Assembly (NCBI GenBank): GCA_002104905.1
Contig: MCFE01000049.1
Location: forward strand, 62,001 to 126,000
Direction: 5' to 3'
DNA length: 64,000 nucleotides
Source: Basidiobolus meristosporus CBS 931.73
Lineage: Eukaryota > Basidiobolomycota > Basidiobolomycetes > Basidiobolales > Basidiobolaceae
Below the pieces are notes generated by a model that did not search any database, had not been told where the DNA came from, and saw nothing but the letters and a program-made list of their open reading frames with translations. A program made the position numbers and the translations under genes. This document shows positions 31,444 through 43,460 of the stretch, piece by piece. The stretch's first letter is position 1. Each line of letters opens with the position of its first letter.

Positions 31444-33028
31444 ATTATCATACAGAAATAGATATATCAAATAGGTTCTAATTGGGTGATGATGATGCAA
31501 ACAAATGAGTCATCAGCCACAACCTACATTAGAAAATACAATTAGTCAGCAATTGATCTGGCAAAATATATATAAGGAGCTGCTGGAACCTAGATAAAGA
31601 TCAGTACAATCTTTAGTGAATACAATTCTAGCTTAACTCCCTATTCTTTTACAACTCTTAAATTAAGACCTGAAACAGTACTACCTGATATATCAGTAGA
31701 GTTAAGTGGCTTCCAAGAACAATCTATACCGGAATCATCAAAGCAAAAGTCCCAAAGTGTCACACAGGGCAAGTGAATACCTTGAGGAATCAGAAGGCAT
31801 CTAGATTGTGCCAGCATGCCTTGCTGGACTCTTTGCCATCACTTACAGCTCCAGCATGCTGGAGCATGTCAGTCCAGTCCATGCCAACACCCTTCACAAA
31901 AGTAACACACACCAGGTTGACACACATCAGGTGTGTGTGTGCAGCCTAGAGCAAAACTACCAGAACTTGCCAAACTGCTCAATTAAGTACCTATCAAGTC
32001 AACTCAAGCTTCAACAGCTGATGGGTACTCTCACTTAATCAGCTATATTTTTCAGCCAGTAAGTATCATGATCAATGACTATGAAGAAGACCTTCAGGCC
32101 TGCACATATAGAAACTTCAAGTTTGACCTTGTACTTGAAAAAAGCCAGGCTAAATTTCTGTGATATATCAATCAACTAGAGAAACCATGCAATTGAGATC
32201 CAAAAGGACAACAAGACTTAAAAGCTACTGCCTACCAGATGGGATTTCAACTGGGACAATTACAGTGTGTTTAACATAAGTAGGCTTAGCAAAACACAGT
32301 TCTGTAGTGTGCCTAGGAAATAACACCAGAGGCCTCTTATGATGGTTTTACAGAGTGATTCATCTACTTCAGCTCCCCAAAAACTCTAGACTCTTGTGAA
32401 GGAGTATTTAGAAGGATCTCCAGATGAGCTTGTAATCCTGCCAATAGTCAGAGAGGCAGATCATATAATCAGCACAGGTGATAGCCCTCTAGGATGCAGG
32501 ACACTTTACAAGGTGTGTTCATAAGAATTGAAGAAATGAAGATGCAAGTTGATCAATTGTTGGAGCAAGACTACATCAGGCCCAGCAAGTCACCTTAGGA
32601 ATGTTGTAAAAATTTGTATTTCCACCTAAATATTCACCTAACTTAGTCACTTAGATCATCACCTTCAAATCCTAGAGAATACTGACCAAATTCCTTGTTG
32701 GGATTTACTTTGAATATTTTCACCAAAATACCAGGTACCCAGAGCATGAAAATTCTCAAAGTTGTCCAAACAGCCCCAAACTTTGCACACATGTTCTTGG
32801 GACCTTGCTTAACCTTTTCTATGTGTTTGTAATGCCAAGACTAGGTAAAAGTATAAATACTACTTTTACATTCAATAAATCATTAAGTGAAAACCACATA
32901 ATCTACTTGTCCTCCCAATCACTTCCAATATCTCCAAGACTCTTACAACAAGGAGTAACAGTAACTTTTGTGAAGAAGTATGATGGGGCACTGATAATGT
33001 GTGTTGATAACACCCTATAAAAAATAAC
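31444..33028 (+). repeat. Mosaic of Gypsy fragments, a Harbinger ORF fossil and a solo LTR
   Basis: 31444-31672 is the right-hand two-thirds of a Gypsy LTR. 31676-31985 is a degraded copy of the Harbinger accessory gene (compare 20320-20680). 31986-32601 returns to Gypsy protease and reverse transcriptase sequence (compare 60090-60690), and 32951-33015 continues it on the far side of a Copia-1 solo LTR. All frames are broken. Confidence 0.75.
32602..32950 (+). repeat. Solo LTR of the Copia-1 family
   Basis: 349 bases, same length as the LTR at 25756-26104 and nearly identical. The flanks AGGAA (32597-32601) and AGGAG (32951-32955) look like a 5-base duplication with one change. It interrupts Gypsy reverse transcriptase sequence. 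Confidence 0.85.
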
Positions 33029-33603
33029 TGTTATGATCCTGTCAAATGGTTATCATCGAATTAGAATCCTGTGACTAAGTGATATTAATCTTGTTAAAAC
33101 ACTGTTCAAAAACCATTGAAAAATAATTGTACCATAGATTTCACAAAAAACTTGGTCAAAAATGTTCATCACTACAGTGAATGAGTGGCTTTTGATTAGT
33201 CCTCTGCTAATTTGTTTACTTTCTGATTCTTGACACTCAACCACCACCAACATGTGTTTATATTTGTTGGCTACTGACTCTTTTGCAAATTCTTTATTTC
33301 CTAACTCAACCAATTCTCTTACTTATCCTGCCCACAAACTTATTTAACTCTATTGAACTTTGGTTGTATCTTAATTACAAGTTATATTAACCTATATTAA
33401 TCCCTATACCCAACATTAACATTAGCCCCAACTCCCACTCAACAAAGAACCCTATTAAAATAACCTCTCAATATGTATTTCTGCTGTAACACCCTTTTTC
33501 CATGAATTTGGGAGGAACTCTGAGGATTTGTGCCACTGTTCATTCACTGGTTCCCATATGTCCTGTTCTTCAGCTGGCACTGCAAAGGCTGGTATCTCAT
33601 CTG

Positions 33604-33914
33604 TCAGTCTTTGCAATTGACTATTATAAGGTCTAGCACCTCATCTGCCAGTCTTTGATATAGGTGCTTGCAATATTTAAGTGTGTTTTCTTGGGCACTG
33701 CTCTTGAAGAAGTGCTGCAACCTCTTGGTATGCCTATTGCATTCCAAAACTCCACTGTAGGCATTATTATAGCCCTTGAGCTCTTGATGTTGTTGCTTGT
33801 CTAACAATGGGATCTTCATTCTGACCATAATGGAGGATATGGAGGCAGTAGTGGACAAATTGCTTTTCTCTGCAAACTCATCTACCTCACTGGAGTGTTG
33901 CTCAACTGGCTGCA
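33604..33914 (-). pseudogene. Family X protein, C-terminal part (copy 2)
   Basis: The frame contains EVDEFAEKSNLSTTASISS and RHTKRLQHFFKSSAQEN, matching 21900-22240. It shows the frame that copy 1 has lost by a frameshift. Upstream, the gene is interrupted by the Gypsy relic. Confidence 0.5.
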
Positions 33915-34282
33915 TGTTACAAGTCTCAATACAAGAGTTGTAGGGAAATAGGAAGTTTAGCTAGTATTGAACTCACTAAAGCTTGAACTGATCTTTATTG
34001 ATGTTCCAGCAGCTCCGTATATATATATTGCCAGATTAATTGCTGACTAATTGTATCTTCTAATGTAGGTTGCGGCAGAAGACTCATTTATTTGAATCAT
34101 CATCACCCAATTAGATCCTACTAAAAATATGTAGTTCTGTCTGATAAAGATCTGCTGATTCATCTGCTGACTAATGCTACTGATGCAATAAAACAACTGA
34201 TCAAATTACTGGCTAAACATAAAGCTAATTGACATGTCTAAAAACTCATCTAACTTAAATATTCCAGCATTGGACTATGACA
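33915..34282 (-). repeat. Gypsy relic 1, 3' LTR
   Basis: 368 bases, TGTTACAAGTC...GACTATGACA on the plus strand. The purine tract appears in reverse as TTCTCCCCTACTA directly to its right, which fixes it as the 3' LTR of a minus-strand element. Confidence 0.85.
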
Positions 34283-35074
34283 TTCTCCCCTACTACAGCT
34301 GAGAAAGTTCTCCTGAATCTCCTTTCTTGTGATACCAATATCTGGCTGGCTCAGTACTGTCAGCAAGTCTTGCAAGTTTGAGTCTGTCTCTATGAACTAA
34401 ATCCTTGTGGATATTCCCTTGCTTGTCCACTAGTTGGCAAGTTGCAAATGGACATTCTCTGGTGATCTTGAATGGCCGTGTTCATAGTGGCTCAAACTTC
34501 TTCAAAGTGTACTTTTTCAGCAATATAAAGTTCCCAATGCTCAATACTTCTGGTGATATAGTCTTATCAATTCTCTGCTTCATCTTTTCTACACTTTAAG
34601 ATACTTTGGCCTGTGCATCTTGTCATCTTTGTTCCAGTTGTAGGTGTCTACTTGGCTGACTGAGCTTATCTTCCAAGGTTTGTGTAAGCTTTAGTGGTGT
34701 GAGATCTCCTGCAGTCCTTGGTTCCCATCCAAATACTAAGTAAAGTGGCAATTTTTGGGCTGTGTTGAGCACTCCAACTTTCTAGGAAAATAGTGCTTGG
34801 TCTATATACTCATCCCATCTACTGACAGCTTTATTTGCATTTTTGGTCAGCATTTCTCCAACTAATCCATTAAGCTGCTCAGTGACTCCATTAGTTATAG
34901 GGTGATATGTTTAGGTTTGGAAGTGTTTGATCTGCTATGTTAGAGGTAAGCTTCTAATGTTATTGCTATAGAGGTAACTACTCTATCAGATAAACTCTCC
35001 ACAAGGCATCCAAATGTCATCAGGGTCTGATGGTAGATGGAACATGCAGCTTCTTGGTCACTAGGTATAGGTAT

Positions 35075-35436
35075 TGGGACTAATATTTAAATATAGTGCC
35101 AGAGAGTGCCAGTGGACCAAGAAAGTACCATGCATTTCATGATATATTACAATCCACAGGAGCTAGATTTATAGTGCCATGGGTATTGAGTACCAGATAG
35201 ATATCCTCAGCTCTTTGGTGCTCTTACACATCCAGCACAACATTGATCCACAAAAAAAATCAAAAAATGAGTTTTCTACATCACAATATGTGAAACAAAG
35301 GGGCTGCTTTGCATGAGCATGCAGAGCAATGTTTCACACTCTGTGGCCGGGTATAGGCTCACTCTACATCCCTAGTACACTATGGCATCATTTGGCACTC
35401 ATGACTCAATGTGGCACCATCCTACCAGACATGTCT
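35075..35436. mobile_element. Half of a foldback element (loop plus one arm)
   Basis: It matches the loop and right arm of the 43652-44385 element (TAATATTTAAATATAGTGCC ... CTCAATGTGGCACCATCC) but has no left arm. Gypsy sequence that should lie between RNase H and integrase is missing next to it, so the loss of the arm and a flanking deletion probably happened together. Confidence 0.75.
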
Positions 35437-36483
35437 GTGCACTCCATCTTGTCATACTTCTGAACAAATCCATTGGATTAGCTATATACATGAGTGAGGC
35501 ATGATCAGTCTTCATGATGCACTTGACTCCTTCAATGTAGCATCACCAGGTCTTCAAGCAGTGAAGTTGTGGCAAGCATCTCCTTCTCATGCACTGGATA
35601 GTTCTGTTCAGCTGAGTTCAGTTTCTTGGATTCAGATGAAACTGTATAGTCCTGTTTTCATGATCTTGGCTCAGTACCCCAGCAATTACTTAATCTGATG
35701 CATCAGTTCATAGAGTAAACTCTTCTCTGAAGTCATGTATTCTTAAGCTTGGAAGCCTGGGAAGTTCATTCTTGAGAGTCAGAAAGGCAATCTCACAGGC
35801 TACATCCTAACACTTGTAGGTCTTGTCTTTCTTGATGATATCAGTCAAAGAGGCTGCAATACTTGCAAAGGACTAGACAAATCTCCAATAGTAGGAAATC
35901 ATCCCAAGGATTGATCTGAGTTCTGATATTATATGGGACTGCTTTGGTCTCTTGATGACTTCAGACTACTGGGGGTCTAAATTCACTCATGTGCTACTCA
36001 CTGTATCCCCCAGATACTCAATGTATTCCTTCAAGAGTTCACACTTTGCTACCTTGCCATATAGCTTGTTCTCTCTTAGCATCTTCTAGACCGTTTGAAT
36101 GTGCACCAGGTAGTCCTCTTCTGTCTCGCTGAATATAAATATGTCTTCTAGGTAGTTTATCACCAACATGTCTAAGTACTCCTTGAAGATGGTTTGCATC
36201 AAGGTCATAAATGTTGCAGCAGTATTGGTGTTGCATCAACTCATGACTGAGGACTTGTAATATCCATATATGGTCCTAAATGCTGTCCTAGGGATATCTT
36301 CTGGTTTCACTCTAATCTGGTTGTATCCTGACATGAGATCAATGTTGCTGAATATGGTGGCTCCATTGAGTTGGTCCAAAAGCTCATCAATCTAAGATAT
36401 TGGGTACTTATTCTTGACAGTAATGGAGTTAAGGGCTTGGTAGTCAATGCTCATCTTAGGTGTCTGATCCTTCTGTTGTGTTG

Positions 36484-37515
36484 TATTATGATTAGTGGAG
36501 CTTTTCCTACAATGTAGAGACTAATCAACAATAACAACAACTTTCAGTATGCTAATATTGAAATAGTTTACTGAGAGTCTGATATACCAACAGAAGATAT
36601 AACTTTCACTAATATCTTCAATCTTAGGCTCAAAATAAACTATGGGCAGTGTTTGTCTCTTCTACAGCAGTGTTTTGACCTTCTGTTGATTCATGGGTTT
36701 ATTTACTTTTATAATAACTTTTCCTTATTTGGAAGTCCCTTTCCTCTCTGAGAAAATAATTCCTAATATGCAAATTCTGAACTCCCCTTTAACCTAAAGG
36801 GGTGTGTTGTAGAAGTCTCTAAAGGGGTCTTTAGAGTAAAGGTGTTTCTTAGAGATGACTTTTCCAACAGAAAAGTGGTAGTTTCTTGTAGAACTTAGAT
36901 TGGATTCTTGTGCGCTTTGCAGTCTCTTTACTGATGTAGTACTGATCAAAGTCAGAATACCCAACAGTGGAGGTAATGCAGGGGAAGTCTTATAACCTTT
37001 TAACTTGTAATTGTAGTGTGGAGATTCTGGAAAGAGAGGCTCTCCTTTACTTTTCAGCTGGGGAAGTCATATATATGAAATTTCTGAAGGATCAAAGTTT
37101 TTGGGCAATTGTGCAAGCAATACACAGGATGCAAAGCTAAAATTTTGCAGTGGTGCAGTATGGACATAGGCACATCCCCTGTCAAAGTTTACATGATTTG
37201 ATTGGCTGGTTTGAAAGTTACACGTGATCAAAGTCACTATGGTAATCTTAGCTATAGAGACTTAGTATATATAATAATTGGACTCTTTTGGTCATAACTG
37301 CTTAAGTACTGCTTCAAATGAGCTGTAATTTGAAACATGTATTGGCCACTGCATGCTCTGTATGATTTAATACTCTTAGGTGGATTGCTTGTCAGGGTCT
37401 GGAGTATTTGTCCTTCAAAGTTGTAATTTCTTGATCTTTCACTTGTGTTACAATAGCAAAAAGTAAAATAAAGAAATGAGTGCAATATTGGTTTTGAGGT
37501 ATTGTAGTAATGGAG
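36484..37515. repeat. Unidentified insert of about 1 kb in Gypsy relic 1
   Basis: It splits the reverse transcriptase region whose intact counterpart is 60700-60740. The flanks on both sides resemble the same Gypsy stretch (TGATCCTTCT and CACACTTCTTCT), as after a target duplication. The insert is AT-rich with no coding frame over 90 codons and no match elsewhere in the window that I can see. Confidence 0.4.
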
Positions 37516-38827
37516 TACTTTCCATTACCACACTTCTTCTTTGCAAAAAGCACTGGTACTCCTCAAGTTGGCCTGCTGGGTCTGATATTTCCTTGCTCCA
37601 ATGACTGAATTATATATCTCTTCAACTCATCCAACTCCAATGGACTCATTATGTGGGTGTCTTGCTCACTGGAGGGCTGTCTCCTGTGTCAATGACATGA
37701 TCCATGTCTCTGGCTGGTGGTAGGCTTACAGGTTTGTCTGAAAACATGCCTGAATATTACTTCAAAAAAGTCTGGACCTTATGGGGAGCTGTTGTAGAGG
37801 AATTCTCCAGTAATACCACCATCAGGAACAACTGGGCTCCTATCCTATGTGCTCTGCATCAATGTGGCTTGTGAAGCTCACTTGTGTCACATATACTGGA
37901 ATTGACCAAGTTGAAATCCAATCTGGCAGGTAATAGCTTGTAGGTCTTGTTGTCTAAGTGAATTTGAGTAGCATGGGTTCTACAGCTGATTGATGGGTTA
38001 CAACAGTATAGTTAGGTCTATTCAAGTTCAAGGTCAAGCTTGCAGTTTCCAAATAGATATGCCTGTATGATATCTTCATAGTAATTGATGTTTATTTTTG
38101 CTGGCTGAGTAATAAGGTTAATTATGTGAGAGTTCCCACCAGCTGTTGAAACTGAAGTTGATTTTGTGGGCTTCAAGTTGATTCCAGCTTTTAAGGGAAA
38201 TTGCTCAGACATGTACGCATGTGATGCTCCTGAGACACTCATCATCTTGACAGGTACTCCATTGCTTGCTCCATTCAAATATTATGGCTTTCCTGAGTTT
38301 GATGTCATTTGGGGCAATTACTATTCTATAATATGGAAGGTGAGTTCTGAGTCTGCTTAAAGTTCATCCTCCATGTTACTATGCTCATGGGCTTCAATGT
38401 TTTTGAAGGTTCTTTTTTACTGCTGTCCATTTCTCCTCTGAGGGCTGTATTTTGGGATATGCCCTTACTGGTGGCAATTACAAAAAAGTCCTTTCTTCTT
38501 GCATTCTACTGAGGTAGGATTCATCTGCATAGCATCAATTTCCATTGGCACAGCTTCTGATTGTCTTTTTTCATAGCTATTGTAGCCTTTCTGATTAGTC
38601 ACTGTAGGCTTGCCATCTTCAGACATAGCCAAGTAATAGTTAAAGACAATCTTAATGGCTTCTTCAAAAGTCTGAGGTCTTCAAAAATTCACTTCCTTAC
38701 AAGTTCTTTCTTTTAACCCATCAATTGAGTATTCAACCTGATCAAGGGGGTCCATTCTTTTGACTTTTCCAAGTAGGCATACATACTCCTAGGTATATTC
38801 TTGAACCATTCCTTTCTGCTGGAGTGT

Positions 38828-39287
38828 CTACAGCTTCCTTCTTAGTAGTGTCTGCCAGTGGGGAGGTTCAAAGGCATCTTGAATTTCCAACACAAACTCA
38901 TTGCTGGCCAAGACAGTTGAGCATACAATTATAGTGGCTGACCTGATCTTGTTGTGGTACCACTGTAAGGCTGAATTGGCCATGTAAGAGGCCTCATTAT
39001 GTAATTTGCTTTTTGAGGCAATGCCTTTAGCCTCAAAAGCTGCTTCAATCCAAAAGAGCCAAGTTGCCAGGTTCTCATTGACTCTACTATGGTACTGCTT
39101 GATCTGCACAATAAAGTTGTTCTTGACAGGGCTTTGCTGGTTCTGCATCATGGTGGTCATACCTTGTTGCTGCTGGATGAGAATATGGAGTAATTGTTGC
39201 TTCTGGGCCAGGATTTGCTGAATAACATTCTCTCATTCTTGATTTTCTGACATCTTGAGGGAGGCTTCTGGTGATTGCTGCTACCAA
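38828..39287 (-). pseudogene. Gypsy relic 1 gag, N-terminal part
   Basis: Frames here match the first 110 residues of the intact polyprotein ([48 protein letters not shown]) but change frame near 39090-39160 and stop at 38828. Confidence 0.8.
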
Positions 39288-39655
39288 TGTTAAAAGTCTT
39301 GATATAAGAGTTGTAGAGGAAAACAGAGTTTAGCTTGTGCTGTATTCACTGAAGCTTGAACTGATTTTTATTTGAGCTCCAGTAGCACTGTACATACATT
39401 TTGCCAGATCAATTGCAGACTAGTTGTATTTCCTAATGTGGGTTGTGGCTGATCACTCATTTTAATGCATCATCATCACCCAATTAGATCCTACTTAATA
39501 TTTCTATTTCTGCATGATAACAATCTGCCAACTGCTTTGTTGACTAATAAAATTTACTCTATAGATAGTACCAATCTGGTGTTAGGTTAAACATCAAAGT
39601 AGCTGATTTGACTAAAAACTGCTCTAACTTAAATATTCATGTAATGATCATAACA
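39288..39655 (-). repeat. Gypsy relic 1, 5' LTR
   Basis: 368 bases. The reversed primer site GCTGCTACCAA lies just to its left, marking it as the 5' LTR of a minus-strand element. It has diverged clearly from 33915-34282, so the insertion is old. Confidence 0.85.
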
Positions 39656-40807
39656 TACACTGCCAACACCTGAGATAACAGCTTTTGTCTTGTTGGTAAT
39701 TCTTCTTGGCTATAATGGGATTCAGTCTGCTCTGGGCTAATGGCACTAATTGGTGAGAACTGCAGCTTTTTTCTCGCACTTCCCTGTCTCTGGCTTGGGA
39801 AATCTTTTTTCTTTACCTTTACCTTCATCACTGCCAAGTCTTTCACTCCTACTTTGACTGAGTGCCTCTTGTATTGTATCCTGCTATCTCCTTGATCAAT
39901 GCCACACTGATGAATCTGTTCTTGTCTGCTTTCCCTTGTTAGTACTTGCCCAGCAACCTGACTTATCTTTGCTGCTTGCTTAGAACTATGGGCCCTGCTT
40001 GTGACAGGCTGCTGGGAAAGTCACAGATTCTTATCACTGTGAAGTCCTTTACTAATACTGTGACTAAGTTTGTATTGTATTGTAATTTGCTTTCTCTTTG
40101 ATGAATACTGAACTGGTGCATCCATTTTTTACTTGCTTGCCCCTTGCTGGCACTTTATTGGTAACCCAACTCCTGTTTGCTGCTTGTTAGGAACTTCCAG
40201 CCCTGCTTGTAACCAGCTCCTGAAAAAGCTGCAAATTGTTATCACTGTCAGGACCTTCAATGCTACTTTGACTAAGTCCTTCTTGTATTGAATCATGTTT
40301 TCTCCTGGATAAATGTTACACTGATGCATCTGCATCTGCCTGCCTATCCCTTACTGGCACTCTTCTTGCTACCTGACATTTTTTTCCCACTTGTTTGGAG
40401 ATTTTAGCCCTGCTTGTGACAAGCTCTTTACAAAGCTGTTGATTTTTAGCCATAGCACTCTTATACTACTGCCTTAAATAGTTTCTGCTATTCTGGAGAT
40501 ACTTTTCTAGCTTACCAATGCTAGCCCAAAATTTGTTTGCTTGCTTGAATTGTGGATTATGCCCATGGAACAGCTCAAGCGCATTGTGCTTGGCCTTGAG
40601 CTCATGATGGTCCCATGGTATACTGGCCTTAAGATGATGCCATGCTAGAGATCTAATGGCATCCTGAATAACAGCCCACTTGTCATCATTGCACCCAATG
40701 GCTTCATGGTGCTTCAAGGTCTTTACCTTTTTAGGTTTGGTATTAACACCATAATCTCTCCCTTCCATGCTGTGGTAAGTTTTTCTGTGAGCTTTATCTT
40801 GAGGCAC
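39656..40807 (-). pseudogene. Family X protein, repeated-module part (copy 2)
   Basis: Minus-strand reading gives an N-terminal domain (40807-40466, with AIRSLAWHHLKASIPWDHHE and QANKFWASIGKLEKYLQ) followed by several diverged modules of about 70 residues (TSRAKISKQ ... ARRV ... HLSRRK ... GPDSDN). Copy 2 seems to have more modules than copy 1, as expected of a tandem array that expands and contracts. Stops lie in most modules. The family is unrecognised. Confidence 0.45.
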
Positions 40808-41226
40808 TATTGTTGGGCTTCAAAGACTGTGAGGTGCTCCTCTGCTGGTACATTGGGAAGTGGCTCAATTCCTTGCAGTGAAATTGAGCTACTTGAGTTC
40901 CTTCTTTGCAGCAAAGATACTGCATTCACTATCTGGAATTTGAATGCTCTACAAATATTTTCTTTTTATCCTGTTTCTGGACTATTTCTTGATTCCTCTG
41001 TGCAGTTGCATCTGTCCTATTAGGCACTGTACTTAATTTCCTCATTAGTGCTTTGGTATGAGCTGACAGAATACTTGCTAACACAGGTGGTTGTGATGTT
41101 ATGACTGCCACTTCTGATCTTCACCAAAGGACTGCGTTGCTACATTCCCAGCTATCTGAGCCATATGGTAAGCTTGTGGCTCTGCAGAGATTCTCATTTA
41201 TCTTTTTGACTGAGAGCCTGAGGATG

Positions 41227-41581
41227 ACTATTTGGTATCATTCTGCAGCTAGAAGTTTACTTAACAGTTCTGAACTAGTCTTGGTCACTGTGGGACTAAC
41301 TTACAGCTCTAAATTTGCCACTTACCTTAGATCTACCATCTGATGACTATTCCCCCATAGTCAGGATCAAATTAGCACTAATGCTAATTATTATATATTA
41401 ACCCCAAAACTGCTAAAGAATGCTCCTAGATATTGAGAAACCCTTCTTACTTAGTGTTACAGCTGTATTACTTCTACAAAGGTATAAATACTGAGCTTCT
41501 TTACTAATAAATAGCAGTTTAACTATCATCACTGTTTCTTGATAAGTTCCTTATATCCAAATCACTTCTTAAATTGCAACA
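41227..41581 (+). repeat. Copia-2 5' LTR (left end lost)
   Basis: It matches the full 369-base LTR at 46380-46748 except for about the first 14 bases. It ends AAATTGCAACA. Confidence 0.85.
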
Positions 41582-41597
41582 TGTTATGAGCCCTGAT
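41582..41597 (+). other. Copia-2 primer-binding site matching initiator tRNA anticodon arm
   Basis: TGTTATGAGCCCTG directly follows the LTR; GTTATGAGCCCTG is complementary to the initiator tRNA-Met anticodon stem-loop (CAGGGCUCAUAAC). This is the same arrangement as Copia-1. A decayed version (reverse of GGCTGATAACA) sits beside the LTR at 47893. Confidence 0.78.
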
Positions 41598-41618
41598 TGC
41601 CTTAATCTATTCTAAAGA

Positions 41619-42370
41619 TGACTTCTACCAGCAAACAGAAAAACACAATAAAACTTCCCTGTAAAGGAGAGGTTTGATGGAAAGAACTACAGGCTTTGGA
41701 GATTCAAGATGCAGATCCACCTTGAGGAAAGGAAGCATTGAAATATAGTAACAGGAAAAGAGGTTAAGCCCAATGGAACAGCAGAAGCAGTGGAGAAGTT
41801 TCAAGAGAAGGAGAGAAAGGCCTTTAGTGCCATATGTTACAATGTGCAAGATTCCTTCATTGGACAAATCCATGCCTCAAATACTGCCAAAGCAGCATGG
41901 GAATCCTTAGAGAAGATCTTCAGAGCAAAGTCAGTATCAAGCAAGCTTTATTTAAAACAAAAGTTCTTCAACATGAGGGAGAAGCCAGTTGATGACATGC
42001 TACAACTCTTTACCAAAGTGGAGACACTTGCAGAAGAACTTTACAGTATTAATGCCGGCATAGATGATGAAGAAAAGATACTCTGTCTGCTTTGCAGCCT
42101 ACTAGACAAGTATGAGCCACTCATACTTTCCTTCAAAAGCAGAGAAGACAATTTGACTTTAGACTTTATCAATGGAAGACTTTTCCATGAAGATCTCAGA
42201 CGTAATGATCAAGCAGAGAAAATAAAAAATAATGCTTTATTCAGTTCAGAAAGGCACTCAGAAAAGAAGGGAAAGCAACAAAATTAAAGAAAACCTGGTT
42301 GCTGCAACTATTGTAAAATACCAGGACACTGGGCCAGAGAATGTAAGAAGAAACAAGCAGACAAAAAATA
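41619..42370 (+). pseudogene. Copia-2 gag with zinc knuckle
   Basis: The ATG at 41625 (MTSTSKQ) soon meets a stop; the main frame resumes at 41790 and runs to 42287 (FIGQIHASNTAKAAWESLEK, KYEPLILSFKSREDNLTLDF). A further stop precedes the CCHC knuckle CNYCKIPGHWAREC at about 42300-42345. Confidence 0.8.
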
Positions 42371-43460
42371 GAAACTAGTGCAGGCAAACCATATAACTAC
42401 TGATGAACAGTTATTTGTAACCGTACAAGAGAGTGCAAGTAACCAAAGTAATAAATGGTATATTGACTCTGGAGCCTCACAGCATATTTGTGGTATAAAG
42501 GAGTGGTTCAGCAACTTACAGACTATTCCCATAAGAAAGGTTTATCTTGGAGATAACTCTGCTGTGGAAGCTACTGCAAGTGGGTCTATACAACTAATTA
42601 TAAGTGATAGCTCAGGGGCAACAACAGCAAGACTCACTGATATACTGTATGTACCTAGAATAGCTAAGTACCTACTCTCAGTCAGTAAAGCAACTGTTCA
42701 GGGACTAAAATTTTTTTACTAAGATGAGCTGCTCAATATTGAGTGAGAATGGACAAAAATTAGCTCTGGAAATCAGAGACCACAATATATACAAGTTACA
42801 ATGCAAGATCACTGTACTTGAGTATGTCAGCATTGCTGAAACTGATGAAACCAACTGGGAGACGTGGCATAGCAGGCTAGGACACATTGTAGAATATAAA
42901 ATGAGCCAATTGGTAAAAGATCAGTTTGTTTGGGCCTAAAATACTCAATTCCAATCAAATTGAATGTTTGTAATGGATGTTCATATGGCAAACAAGCCAG
43001 GCAATGTTTCAAGAGCTCAGAAGGCATCAATACCTCCAAAATATTGGCTATTGCACACTCAGACATATGTAGCCCCATGAGAACACTGTCCTTTGGAGCC
43101 AAGAGATACTTTATGATGTTTATTGATGACAAAACAAGATATACATGGGTGTACTTCCTCAAAACAAAGGATGAAGCTTTAGAGACGTTTAAGCACTTCA
43201 AGAACATGGCAGAAACACAAACTGGGTGTAAATTGAAGGTACCACAAAGTGACAATGGAGGAGAATACTGCTCAAAGGTGTTTGCAAAATACTGCTTGTC
43301 TGCTGGTATACTTCAACAGCCCACAGTTCCTCATACTCCACAGCACAATGGAATAGCAGAATGTGCAAATAGAACAATAGTAGAGATGGGAAGATTTATG
43401 CTACATGACAAGGGAATGAACTACAAGTTTTGGGCTGAATCTGTTGCTACTGCAGTATAC

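Larger units (their letters stand above)
33915..39655 (-). mobile_element. Decayed Ty3/Gypsy element (relic 1), complete between its LTRs
   Basis: Two 368-base LTRs (33915-34282 and 39288-39655), exactly the length of those of the intact element at 58574-63511, bracket a minus-strand gag-pol full of stops and frameshifts. Flanks are TGCA and TACA, a 4-base duplication with one change. Internal order from right: gag (about 39290-38400), protease (38300-38050), reverse transcriptase (37700-35900), RNase H, integrase. A half foldback element (35075-35436) replaces several hundred bases between RNase H and integrase, and an unexplained insert of about 1 kb (36484-37515) splits the reverse transcriptase. 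Confidence 0.88.
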
